Positions 45,655 to 53,958 of a DNA stretch of 64,000 nt are shown here, piece by piece (position 1 is the stretch's first letter; each line of letters starts with the position of its first letter). The stretch is from positions 210,798 through 274,797 of the forward strand of contig NZ_POUT01000007.1 of the NCBI RefSeq assembly GCF_002890915.1, read 5' to 3'. Position numbers and translations under genes: made by a program. The stretch is from Stutzerimonas stutzeri. Its GTDB lineage: Bacteria > Pseudomonadota > Gammaproteobacteria > Pseudomonadales > Pseudomonadaceae. The notes beneath the pieces were generated by a model that was not told the origin of the DNA, ran no database searches, and saw nothing but the letters and a program-made list of their open reading frames with translations.

Positions 45655-47667
45655 ATGACATCCCGGCGAAAAGTTCTCGGTGCCGCGACGACGCTGGCGT
45701 CCGCGCTGGCGCTGAACAGCGTCCTGGGCCGCGGCGCGGTCGCTGAAGCATTCAGAAAAGGAGCGTCTTCCATGTCCGATTCCGTACCTGACGTCATCTT
45801 CCACAACGGCCGGATCACCACGCTGGATCGCAGCAACCCTGTCGCCAGCGCCGTCGCCATCAAGGACGGTCGCTTCCTGGCCGTCGGCGGCGACGCGGAA
45901 ATCCTCCCGCTGGCCGGCAGCGCCACGCGCGTCGTCGACCTCAGGCGCCGCAGCGTGCTGCCCGGCCTGTTCGACAACCACACCCATGTGGTCCGCGGCG
46001 GTCTGAACTACAACCTCGAATTGCGCTGGGACGGCGTACGCTCGCTGGCCGACGCGCTGGACATGCTCAAGCGCCAGGTCGCTGTCACGCCCGCGCCGCA
46101 ATGGGTGCGCGTGGTCGGTGGTTTCACCGAGCACCAGTTCGTCGAGAAACGCCTGCCGACCATCGCCGAAATCAATGCCATCGCACCCGACACCCCGGTG
46201 TTCCTGCTGCACCTGTACGACCGCGCGCTGCTCAATGGCGCGGCCCTGCGCGCGGTGGGCTATACCAAGGACACCCCGGAACCGCTGGGCGGCCAGATCA
46301 CCCGCGACGCCAACGGCAACCCCACCGGCCTGCTGCTGGCCAAGCCCAACGCGATGATTCTCTATTCCACCCTGGCCAAGGGGCCGAAGCTGCCGTTCGA
46401 CTACCAGGTCAACTCCACCCGCCACTTCATGCGCGAGTTGAACCGCCTGGGCGTGACCGGGGTGATCGACGCCGGTGGCGGTTTCCAGAACTACCCCGAG
46501 GACTACGAAGTCATCCAGAAGCTGGCCGATGAAGGCCAGATCACCGTGCGCCTGGCCTACAACCTGTTCACCCAGAAGCCCAAGGAAGAAAAGGAGGACT
46601 TCCTCAAGTGGACCTCCAGCGTGAAGTACAAGCAGGGCGACGACTACTTCCGCCACAACGGCGCCGGCGAGATGCTGGTGTACTCGGCGGCCGACTTCGA
46701 GGACTTCCGCGTCGAGCGACCGGACATGCCGCCGCAGATGGAGGGCGAACTCGAGGAAGTGGTGCGCATCCTCGCGCAGAACAGGTGGCCGTGGCGACTG
46801 CACGCCACCTATGACGAGACCATCACCCGCGCGCTGGACGTGTTCGAGAAGGTCAACCAGGACATTCCCCTGCAGGGCATCAACTGGTTCTTCGACCATG
46901 CCGAGACCATCTCGGAGAAGTCCATCGACCGCATCGCCGCGCTTGGCGGTGGCATCGCCGTGCAGCACCGCATGGCCTACCAGGGCGAATACTTCGTCGA
47001 GCGCTACGGCGCCCGCGCCGCCGAGGCGACGCCGCCGGTCAAGCGCATGCTGGAAAAGGGCGTGAAGGTCTCGGCCGGCACCGACGCCACCCGCGTGGCG
47101 TCCTACAACCCCTGGGTGTCGCTGTCGTGGATGATCACCGGCAAGACCGTCGGCGGCCTCGGCCTGTATCCGCGGGCCAACCTGCTCGACCGGGAAGAAG
47201 CGCTGCGCATGTGGACCGAGAACGTTGCCTGGTTCTCCAACGAGGAAGGCAAGCGCGGGCGCATCGAAGTGGGCCAGTTCGCCGACCTGATCGTGCCGAG
47301 CAAGGACTACTTCACGGTGCCCGAGGACGAGATCTCCTTCCTCACCTCGGACCTCACCGTGGTCGGCGGGCGCGTGGTCTATGGCGCCGGCGACTTCGCG
47401 CCGCTGGACGACAACCCGCTGCCACCGGCCATGCCCGACTGGTCGCCGACGCGCACCTTCAAGGGCTACGGCGCCTGGGGCGAACCGGATGGCGCAGGGC
47501 GGAACTCGCTGGCGCCGGTACGCGCCCATGCTGCGGCCTCGTGCGGTTGCGCCAGTTCCTGCGGCCTGCATGGCCATGACCATGCCAGTGCCTGGGGCTC
47601 CAATGTGCCGGTATCGGACGCCAGGAGCTTCTTCGGCGCCCTGGGCTGTTCCTGCTGGGCCGTGTGA
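45655..47667 (+). CDS. YtcJ-like amidohydrolase with Tat-type signal and Cys/His-rich tail
   Basis: A 670-residue protein. The N terminus (TSRRKVLGAATTLASALAL) is twin-arginine-like, so export is likely. The amidohydrolase_3 core has PGLFDNHTHV (HxH metal site), a central HATYDE and FFDHAET, and AGTDATRVASYNP. The last 50 residues are unusual, with CGCASSCGLHGHDH and the very end GCSCWAV, which could bind metal. Substrate unknown. An internal ATG with RBS exists near 45772, so a cytoplasmic form is possible. Confidence 0.85.
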   Translation: MTSRRKVLGAATTLASALALNSVLGRGAVAEAFRKGASSMSDSVPDVIFHNGRITTLDRSNPVASAVAIKDGRFLAVGGDAEILPLAGSATRVVDLRRRSVLPGLFDNHTHVVRGGLNYNLELRWDGVRSLADALDMLKRQVAVTPAPQWVRVVGGFTEHQFVEKRLPTIAEINAIAPDTPVFLLHLYDRALLNGAALRAVGYTKDTPEPLGGQITRDANGNPTGLLLAKPNAMILYSTLAKGPKLPFDYQVNSTRHFMRELNRLGVTGVIDAGGGFQNYPEDYEVIQKLADEGQITVRLAYNLFTQKPKEEKEDFLKWTSSVKYKQGDDYFRHNGAGEMLVYSAADFEDFRVERPDMPPQMEGELEEVVRILAQNRWPWRLHATYDETITRALDVFEKVNQDIPLQGINWFFDHAETISEKSIDRIAALGGGIAVQHRMAYQGEYFVERYGARAAEATPPVKRMLEKGVKVSAGTDATRVASYNPWVSLSWMITGKTVGGLGLYPRANLLDREEALRMWTENVAWFSNEEGKRGRIEVGQFADLIVPSKDYFTVPEDEISFLTSDLTVVGGRVVYGAGDFAPLDDNPLPPAMPDWSPTRTFKGYGAWGEPDGAGRNSLAPVRAHAAASCGCASSCGLHGHDHASAWGSNVPVSDARSFFGALGCSCWAV

Positions 47668-47852
47668 GGCACTCGCCCAACCGTTTGCGGCGATCGGCGT
47701 TGTGCTGGAGCGATCGCCCGCAAGCGGGTTCCTACGGAGCGGTTCCGAAGCCCCATCCGGGCGGGCATAGGGGAGGGCGCTGGCCCGATTCCTGAGTCCG
47801 CCTGGCGGCCTTCAGGGCCAATGCCGAACCAATGAATACAGAACGATCTGCT

Positions 47853-47869
47853 GTGGTCGCCGCGACCAC
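47853..47869. promoter_or_regulatory. palindrome upstream of doxX
   Basis: GTGGTCGC-C-GCGACCAC is perfect, 43 bases before the doxX start. It could be an operator. The remaining gap (47668-47852) contains REP-like CCCGCAAGCGGG and nothing else I can support. Confidence 0.45.
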
Positions 47870-47911
47870 GGCATGGGTACCTTTTTTCGCAACCAACTGG
47901 AGTAACGCATC

Positions 47912-48316
47912 ATGGAAAACCGTAATCACCCGCTCATTGCCGTCATTGGCCGTGTACTCATCGCGACATTGTTCCTGGTCAGTGGCTTCGGGAAACTGGC
48001 TGCGCCAGCCGGCACCATCGGCTATATCGCATCGGCCGGCCTGCCAGTGCCCACGCTGGGCTACGCAATTGCCTTGTTCGTCGAGATCGTGCTGCCGATC
48101 ATGCTCGTGCTGGGCTACAAGACGCGCCTGACGGCCGCCATCCTGGCCGTGTTCTCGGTCGTGACGGCGCTGGTCTTCCACTTGCAGCTCAGCGACCAGA
48201 ACCAGTCGATCCACTTCTTCAAGAACATCGTCGTCGCGGGTGGCCTGCTGCAGATCGTGGCCTTCGGCGGTGGTTTGCTGAGCCTGGACAGCCGGCGCAA
48301 GCGCAGCGCGCGCTGA
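47912..48316 (+). CDS. DoxX family membrane protein
   Basis: A 134-residue protein with four predicted helices and the DoxX motif (FLVSGFGKLAAPAGTIGYI). DoxX proteins occur with oxidative stress and thiosulfate oxidation functions. Coding base use is normal for the region. CTGGAGTAACGC precedes the ATG. It stands alone between an amidohydrolase and a DedA-type gene, all on one strand. Confidence 0.88.
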   Translation: MENRNHPLIAVIGRVLIATLFLVSGFGKLAAPAGTIGYIASAGLPVPTLGYAIALFVEIVLPIMLVLGYKTRLTAAILAVFSVVTALVFHLQLSDQNQSIHFFKNIVVAGGLLQIVAFGGGLLSLDSRRKRSAR

Positions 48317-48511
48317 ACCTCGCGACCGTGCTCCTCATCGCATCGGCCTCGGGCGATGCTCATTGCTGCTAAGCGCTCGGTTTCGAGCCGTTGGAAGTTG
48401 TGAATCGATGAAACAGATATCTCTTGCCGTCCATGCCGCTGCCGCATGAGGCTCAGCTCGCCTATTGGTATAAATTTCACTCAGTTCTACTACCAGCAGC
48501 GGTTCTGACCG

Positions 48512-49450
48512 ATGGCTTTCACCGAGGCGCTTCAATCATCGCTGGCCGAGCACGGACTGGCCCTGCTGTTCTTCAACATCCTGTTGGAGCAGGCAGGATT
48601 GCCGATCCCCGCCTATCCGTCCCTGGTCGTGGCCGGGACGCTGGCGCAAGGCGGCAATGGGGCCTCGGTGGCCACTGTGTTCGGGCTTGCCGTCCTGGCC
48701 TGCCTGATCGCCGACACGGTCTGGTTCTGGCTCGGGCGCCGGCATGGCACCTGGCTGATGCGCGGCATCTGCCGGGTCTCGCTGTCGCCGGACAGCTGCA
48801 TCCGCAAGAGCACCCACCTTTATCGCCAGCTGGGGCCGCGGCTGTTGCTGATCGCCAAGTTCCTGCCCGGGGCGGGGGCCATGACCACGCTGATGGCGGG
48901 CACCTCCGGCACTTCGCTGGTGACCTTCCTGCTCTATGACGCCGCCGGTTCCGCCATCTGGGTCGCTTCGGCGCTGATGATGGGCATCGTTTTCGAGAAC
49001 GCCGTGTGGGCCATCCTGGCGCTGTTCACCCGCTATGTGCTGCCGGGCACGCTTGTCGTGCTCGCCCTGTTCGCGGCCTTCCTGGTCTGGAAATGGGCGC
49101 ATCGGGCACGCCTGATGCGGCGCAGCCACAAGGTGCCGCGGCTGCAGGTCGGCGACCTGCAGACCCTGCAGTCCCAGGGGCTGCCGCATGTCCTGGTGGA
49201 TGTACGCAGCGACCTCGGCGATGGCGAGGTGCGTATCCCCGGCGCCATCCACATGAGCCTCGACGCCAAGGCGCATGAACTGAACACGCTGCCTGCCGAT
49301 GCCCTGGTGGTGGTTTATTGCGACTGCCCCAGCGAGGTGTCGGCGGCCTACCTGGCCGAACGCATCCGGGCGACGGGGCGTCCCCGTGTCTTCGCGCTGC
49401 AGGGCGGCATCCGTGCCTGGAGCGAGGCGCTGGCCAACCCGCCTGAATGA
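48512..49450 (+). CDS. DedA-family membrane protein fused to a rhodanese domain
   Basis: A 312-residue protein. Residues 1-200 are a DedA/SNARE-associated membrane protein (LEQAGLPIPAYPSLVVAG, FWLGRRHG, AKFLPGAGAMTTLMAGTSG). From about residue 210 there is a rhodanese domain with HVLVDVRS and the active-site loop VVYCDCPSEVSA. DedA proteins move phospholipids or depend on the proton gradient; the rhodanese part may transfer sulfur or sense thiols. No obvious RBS, but the start fits the family. Confidence 0.88.
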   Translation: MAFTEALQSSLAEHGLALLFFNILLEQAGLPIPAYPSLVVAGTLAQGGNGASVATVFGLAVLACLIADTVWFWLGRRHGTWLMRGICRVSLSPDSCIRKSTHLYRQLGPRLLLIAKFLPGAGAMTTLMAGTSGTSLVTFLLYDAAGSAIWVASALMMGIVFENAVWAILALFTRYVLPGTLVVLALFAAFLVWKWAHRARLMRRSHKVPRLQVGDLQTLQSQGLPHVLVDVRSDLGDGEVRIPGAIHMSLDAKAHELNTLPADALVVVYCDCPSEVSAAYLAERIRATGRPRVFALQGGIRAWSEALANPPE

Positions 49451-49512
49451 ATGCTTGCCACATGCCGGGACGAGGCCCTGGCATTTCACTCCCCCACAAT
49501 CGGAGACACGCC

Positions 49513-49653
49513 ATGCTGCTCAACGACTGGAGTCAAGTCCTCTCCCAAAACAAGAAGGCCGGAGCCGGGCTCGCCAGGAACAACCCGCAGATGATGGAAG
49601 CCGGGCATGGACGCGGCGTCCCCGCGGCGATGTCGACGCTACCCGCACACTGA
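49513..49653 (+). pseudogene. truncated AhpD/carboxymuconolactone decarboxylase-like remnant
   Basis: A 46-residue ORF (MLLNDWSQVLSQNKKAGAGL, then ARNNPQMMEAGHGRG) resembles only the N-terminal start of AhpD-like proteins, where the sequence continues with a helical core and a CxxC site. Here similarity stops and a stop follows, so I call it a decayed gene. GGAGACACGCC precedes the ATG. No continuation is seen in the following 170 bases. Confidence 0.5.
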
Positions 49654-49830
49654 AACGTCAACCGACCCTGGTGAAAGTGGAAAGCGTGCTATTCGATTCC
49701 CCCTGTTCTCGCATCCGCTTTGCACTCTTATGATCGTCGCCACAGAGCCTCTTGGCAGGGCCCGGCACCCCGTGGTGCCGCTGGCTTTGAGTTTCATCTT
49801 GACCGAACCCTTCGATAGGAAAACATCTGC

Positions 49831-50430
49831 ATGAGTAATGCCTACATCAATGCCATCAAGAGTCGCCGCAGCCAGTACGCGCTGGGCAAGGATCTGCCGC
49901 TGCCGCAGGAAGAAGTCACCCTGCTGATCCAGGAGGCGATCAGGCTGTCGCCGTCCTCGTTCAACTCGCAAAGCTCGCGCGCGGTGATCCTGTACGGCTC
50001 CCAGAGCGACCTGTTCTGGGGCTTCGTGAAGGAAGAACTGCGCAAGATCGTGCCGGGCGATGCCTTCGCCACGACGGAAGCCAAGATCGACAGCTTCGCT
50101 GCCGGTGCCGGCACCGTCCTGTTCTACGAAGACCAGGACGTCATCGCCGGCCTGCAGAAGCAGTTCGCGACCTACGCCGACAATTTCCCGGTCTGGTCCG
50201 AGCAGGCCAGCGGCATCGCCCAGTTCTCCGTGTGGACCGCGCTGGCCAACGCCGGCATCGGCGCCAGCCTCCAGCACTACAACCCGCTGCCCGACGCGGC
50301 CGTCGCCGCCGAATGGAACCTGCCGGCCAGCTGGAAGCTGCGCGCCCAGATGCCTTTCGGTGCCAACAAGGGCGGCTTCGGCGAAAAGGCCTTCATCGAC
50401 GACGAACAGCGGTTCCGCGTGTTCGCCTAA
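49831..50430 (+). CDS. nitroreductase-family oxidoreductase
   Basis: A 199-residue FMN-dependent nitroreductase of the short HBN1-like type (IKSRRSQYALGKDLPL, LSPSSFNSQSSRAVI, and the C-terminal PFGANKGGFGEK). It probably reduces nitro groups, quinones or other electrophiles with NAD(P)H. It is followed by a strong hairpin and converges with gntT. Confidence 0.9.
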   Translation: MSNAYINAIKSRRSQYALGKDLPLPQEEVTLLIQEAIRLSPSSFNSQSSRAVILYGSQSDLFWGFVKEELRKIVPGDAFATTEAKIDSFAAGAGTVLFYEDQDVIAGLQKQFATYADNFPVWSEQASGIAQFSVWTALANAGIGASLQHYNPLPDAAVAAEWNLPASWKLRAQMPFGANKGGFGEKAFIDDEQRFRVFA

Positions 50431-50471
50431 AAAGGCCGGGCGCCGCCGTTGCGCCACACTGCCCGGCACGA

Positions 50472-50499
50472 CAAGACCCGCCGTCACTGGCGGGTCTTG
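50472..50499. terminator. bidirectional terminator between nitroreductase and gntT
   Basis: CAAGACCCGCC (50472-50482) and GGCGGGTCTTG (50489-50499) form a perfect 11-base stem with a six-base loop between convergent genes. Confidence 0.85.
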
Positions 50500-50520
50500 C
50501 GTATGTGGGGACGGGGTGGC

Positions 50521-51897
50521 TCAGAGCAGCAAGCTGCCAATCAGCGCCAGCAGGAAGGCGATACCGCCGAGAAGGGTCTCCATCACCGTCCAGGTCTTGA
50601 GGGTGGTTTTCTCGTCCATCTGCAGGAAGCGACTGACCAGCCAGAAACCGGAGTCGTTGACATGCGACAGCACGGTCGCACCACCGGCGATGGCGACGAC
50701 GATGAAGCACAGGTCGTATTGGCTCAGGCCCGGCGTGGCGGCCACGGTCGGTGCCATCAGCGCGGCGGCAGTGGTCAGCGCCACGGTGGCCGAACCCTGC
50801 GCCACGCGCAGGGCGGCGGAGATCAGGAAGGCCGCCACGATCACCGGCAGCCCGGTATCGGCCAGCAGTGACGACAGCGCGTCGCCAATGCCGCTGGCAC
50901 GCAGCACGCTGCCGAACATGCCGCCGGCACCGGTCACCAGCACGATCGAACAGATCGGCCCGAGCGCACCCTCGCAGACTTTTTCCAGATGCCTGGGGGT
51001 GTAGCGCCCGCTGAATACCAGCAACGCGAAGAAGGTGGTGATCAGCAGCGCCACGGGCGTCTTGCCGATCATGCGCAGCAGCTGCACCCATCTATCGCCG
51101 GCCTCGACATACCCCATGACCGTCAGCGTGTTGAGCCCGGTATCGAGGAAGATCAGCAGCAACGGCAGCAGCAGGATGGCCAATACCAGGGGAAAACTGG
51201 GTGGCGTCACCGAGCTGTCGCGCTCGGTGTCGGTCAGAAAGGTCGCCGGCAGCTTTAGGTCGAAGCGTTTGCCGGCCCACTGGCCGAACAGGTAGCTGCC
51301 GACGTACCAGGTTGGCAGCGCGATGAGCGCTCCGATGATCACCAGCAGGCCGATGTTCGCGCCGAGCAGATCGGCAGCGGCGACCGGGCCGGGATGCGGC
51401 GGCACCAGCGCATGCATCGCCGCGAAGGCACCGGCGACCGGCAAGGCATACAGCAGGGTCGAGCCGCCGAAGCGCTTGGCCACGCTGAAGATGATCGGCA
51501 GCATCACCACCAGGCCGGCATCGAAGAAGATCGGGAAACCGAAGAGTAGCGCCGCAATCCCGAGCGCCAGCGGTGCGCGCTTCTCGCCGAAGGTGCCGAT
51601 CAGCGTGTCGGCCAGCACCTGGGCGCCGCCCGTCACTTCGAGCAGACGCCCGATCATCGCCCCGAGGCCCACCAGCAGGGCGACCGCAGCCAGAGTATTG
51701 CCAAAGCCGCTCAGCAGCGTGGGAACGACCTGATCGAAGGGGATGTGCGTCGCCAACGCGGTGACGATGCTGACCAGGACCAGCGCAAGAAAGGCATGCA
51801 CCCTGAAGCGCATGATCAGCAGAAGCAGCAATGCGACGGCAGCGGTGGCGGTGAGCAGCAATACCGTGGCGTCGGGTGTGGAAGCCAGTGGGTTCAT
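50521..51897 (-). CDS. gntT: gluconate permease (GntP family)
   Basis: A 458-residue membrane protein with about 12-14 helices and GntP family motifs (FGFPIFFDAGLVVMLPIIFS, PPHPGPVAAADLLGAN, SHVNDSGFWLVSRF). It imports gluconate with protons. It follows gntK by 52 bases on the same strand, so gntK-gntT form an operon, probably repressed by GntR in the absence of gluconate. Confidence 0.92.
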   Translation of the reverse strand: MNPLASTPDATVLLLTATAAVALLLLLIMRFRVHAFLALVLVSIVTALATHIPFDQVVPTLLSGFGNTLAAVALLVGLGAMIGRLLEVTGGAQVLADTLIGTFGEKRAPLALGIAALLFGFPIFFDAGLVVMLPIIFSVAKRFGGSTLLYALPVAGAFAAMHALVPPHPGPVAAADLLGANIGLLVIIGALIALPTWYVGSYLFGQWAGKRFDLKLPATFLTDTERDSSVTPPSFPLVLAILLLPLLLIFLDTGLNTLTVMGYVEAGDRWVQLLRMIGKTPVALLITTFFALLVFSGRYTPRHLEKVCEGALGPICSIVLVTGAGGMFGSVLRASGIGDALSSLLADTGLPVIVAAFLISAALRVAQGSATVALTTAAALMAPTVAATPGLSQYDLCFIVVAIAGGATVLSHVNDSGFWLVSRFLQMDEKTTLKTWTVMETLLGGIAFLLALIGSLLL

Positions 51898-51949
51898 GGT
51901 CTACCTCATTATTCTTGTCGTAGAGGAATGGCAAGTGAACGGGTTGCGG

Positions 51950-52483
51950 TCAGGCCTGCCTCGCGAGGGCATTCACCGACTTCCACCAGCTTTCGGCCTG
52001 GCGGCTGAGCTGGTCGACGGGCTGGGTGGCATCGAGCACCAGGGTCAGGGGTTCGGCGGTAGGCGGTTCCAGGGCGGCGAATTGACTGTCGATCAGGCTG
52101 GCCGGCATGAAGTGATCGGGGCGGCTGGCGACCCGTTCACCCGCCGTTTCGCGGGTCAGCTCCAGGTAGACGAAGCCCAGGCCGGGGACCGCCTGGCGTA
52201 GCTGCCTGCGGTAGGCCTGCCGCAACGCAGAGCACGTCAGCACCGCCTGCCCGCCGTTGCGGGTCGCCTTGCACAGCTCTTCACCGAGACGAGCCAGCCA
52301 GCCGGCACGATCATCGTCATCGAGGGGGATGCCCGAACTCATCTTGGCAATGTTGGCCGCGGGGTGAAATTGGTCGCCTTCGATGAACGCGGCGCCGGTA
52401 CGGGTCGCGATGGCATGACCGACGCTGCTCTTTCCACAGCCGGCGACACCCATGATCACCAGTGCATTGATGCTTGGTTGCAT
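51950..52483 (-). CDS. gntK: gluconokinase GntK
   Basis: A 177-residue kinase with a P-loop GVAGCGKSS (residues 12-20), EGDQFHPAANIAKMSSG and RPDHFMPASLIDSQF, all typical of GntK. It makes 6-phosphogluconate, which is then split by Edd and Eda encoded next door. An operator copy lies 20 bases upstream. Confidence 0.93.
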   Translation of the reverse strand: MQPSINALVIMGVAGCGKSSVGHAIATRTGAAFIEGDQFHPAANIAKMSSGIPLDDDDRAGWLARLGEELCKATRNGGQAVLTCSALRQAYRRQLRQAVPGLGFVYLELTRETAGERVASRPDHFMPASLIDSQFAALEPPTAEPLTLVLDATQPVDQLSRQAESWWKSVNALARQA

Positions 52484-52502
52484 AGGTACGGTACCTCGTA
52501 AA

Positions 52503-52515
52503 AATAGCGCTATCT
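52503..52515 (-). promoter_or_regulatory. GntR operator 1 (gntK-gntT)
   Basis: AATAGCGCTATCT: core ATAGCGCTAT is a perfect palindrome. The same element recurs before gntR and before eda. Confidence 0.78.
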
Positions 52516-52638
52516 CATTGAGGTGAAGCGAGGAGCGCCAAAGTGCATTGTAGTTTTTGTCGTAACGGCAGCGAAAATTCCATCAACATGCCGCTATTTA
52601 TGGTTATGCCTGACGCTTTAGCGTTGCCGCGCTGGAAA

Positions 52639-52650
52639 GACAGCGCTATC
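52639..52650 (+). promoter_or_regulatory. GntR operator 2 (gntR promoter region)
   Basis: GACAGCGCTATC lies 136 bases from operator 1 and upstream of gntR, in the context GAAAGACAGCGCTATC. It probably mediates autorepression or looping with operator 1. Confidence 0.75.
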
Positions 52651-52815
52651 CTAGGTGGCATGTTTCGTCTTGGCAAGAGCGGCAGGCCGGGAGTCATGCG
52701 GGGTATCCGCCTCGGGGTGCGCCGACGTCTTCTCTCGTGCGCCCGGCTGATTGCTTCGCCGGGCTCGCGATCCAGGCGCCGAGTGCAGCAGAATAAAAAA
52801 TATAGAACATGCGAT

Positions 52816-53856
52816 ATGTCCCCGATGAGCACTTCCAAAACTGGTAGAAGCACCCGCACGACCGGCCGGCCGACCCTCAATGAAGTTGCCCGCCACGCCG
52901 GCGTCAGCCCGATCACCGCGTCTCGTGCCCTGCGCGGCATCCCCAGCGTCGCCGAGGAGCTGGCACACAAGGTTCGCGAGGCCGCCAGCAAGCTGGGCTA
53001 TGTGGTCAACCCGGCAGCCCGCGCGCTCGCCTCCTCGCACAGCCAGACCATTGCCGTGATCGTGCCGTCGCTGACCAACCAGCTGTTCGTCGAGACCCTG
53101 GAGGCCATCCACGATGTCATGCGCCCGCGCGGCCTCGAGGTGCTGATCGGCAACTCGCATTACTCGCGCGATGAAGAAGAAGACCTGATCCGCAATTACC
53201 TGGCATACCAGCCCCGCGGCATCCTGCTGACCGGCTTCGAGCGCACCGAGAGCGCCCGCCGCCTGCTCGATTCCAGCGGTATTCCCTGCGTCTACATGAT
53301 GGACATCGATCCGGGCGCTGGCCTGCATTGCGTGGGTTTCTCCCAGGTACAGGCTGGCGCCTGCGCCGCCGAACACCTGGTCGCCAGAGGCCGCCGCCGC
53401 CTGGCCTTCGTCGGCGCCCAGCTGGATCAGCGGACCCTGCTGCGCGGTGAGGGCTTTCGCCGCGCCCTGCAGCGGGCCGGGCTCTACGACCCCGCTTTGG
53501 AAGTGCTGACGCCCCGGCGTTCGACCGTCGGCCTGGGCTGCGAACTGTTCGCCCGCCTGGTCGCCGAGCATCCGGACCTGGACGGCATCTTCTTCGGCAA
53601 CGACGACCTTGCCCAGGGCGCCCTGCTCGAAGCTCTGCGCCTGGGCATCCGCATTCCCGAGCAGATTTCGGTGCTCGGCTTCAACGACCTGCCCGCCTCA
53701 GCATTTTGCGTGCCGCGGCTCAGCAGCATCCGCACGCCGCGCGAAGCGATTGGCCGTCGCGCCGCCGAGATGCTGCTTGCCCTGATGGGCGGCCAGACGC
53801 TGCCTGAACAGGTACAGGATCTGGGCTTTGAGCTGATGCTGCGCGAGAGCACTTGA
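52816..53856 (+). CDS. gntR: LacI-family gluconate regulator GntR
   Basis: A 346-residue LacI-type repressor with the HTH at about residues 18-45 (TLNEVARHAGVSPITASRAL) and a periplasmic-binding-type effector domain. It should bind gluconate or a derivative and control gntK-gntT, itself and eda. The frame is open from 52543, but the family begins at the HTH; ATG 52816 or 52825 are both possible, neither with a clear RBS. The 330 bases before it hold two operators. Confidence 0.9.
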   Translation: MSPMSTSKTGRSTRTTGRPTLNEVARHAGVSPITASRALRGIPSVAEELAHKVREAASKLGYVVNPAARALASSHSQTIAVIVPSLTNQLFVETLEAIHDVMRPRGLEVLIGNSHYSRDEEEDLIRNYLAYQPRGILLTGFERTESARRLLDSSGIPCVYMMDIDPGAGLHCVGFSQVQAGACAAEHLVARGRRRLAFVGAQLDQRTLLRGEGFRRALQRAGLYDPALEVLTPRRSTVGLGCELFARLVAEHPDLDGIFFGNDDLAQGALLEALRLGIRIPEQISVLGFNDLPASAFCVPRLSSIRTPREAIGRRAAEMLLALMGGQTLPEQVQDLGFELMLREST

Positions 53857-53958
53857 GCCAGACGCCATCGTGCGCCGCGCGCGGCGGCGCCCCAGCCACC
53901 GGCAGGAACGGCGCAGTGCCGCTCCTGCTCACACGAACACCCGATTTGGAGTCCGCCC

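Noticed and set aside
52543..52815. An N-terminal extension of GntR from 52543
   Set aside because: It would cover the operator region and gives basic sequence without similarity; LacI-type proteins begin at the helix-turn-helix.
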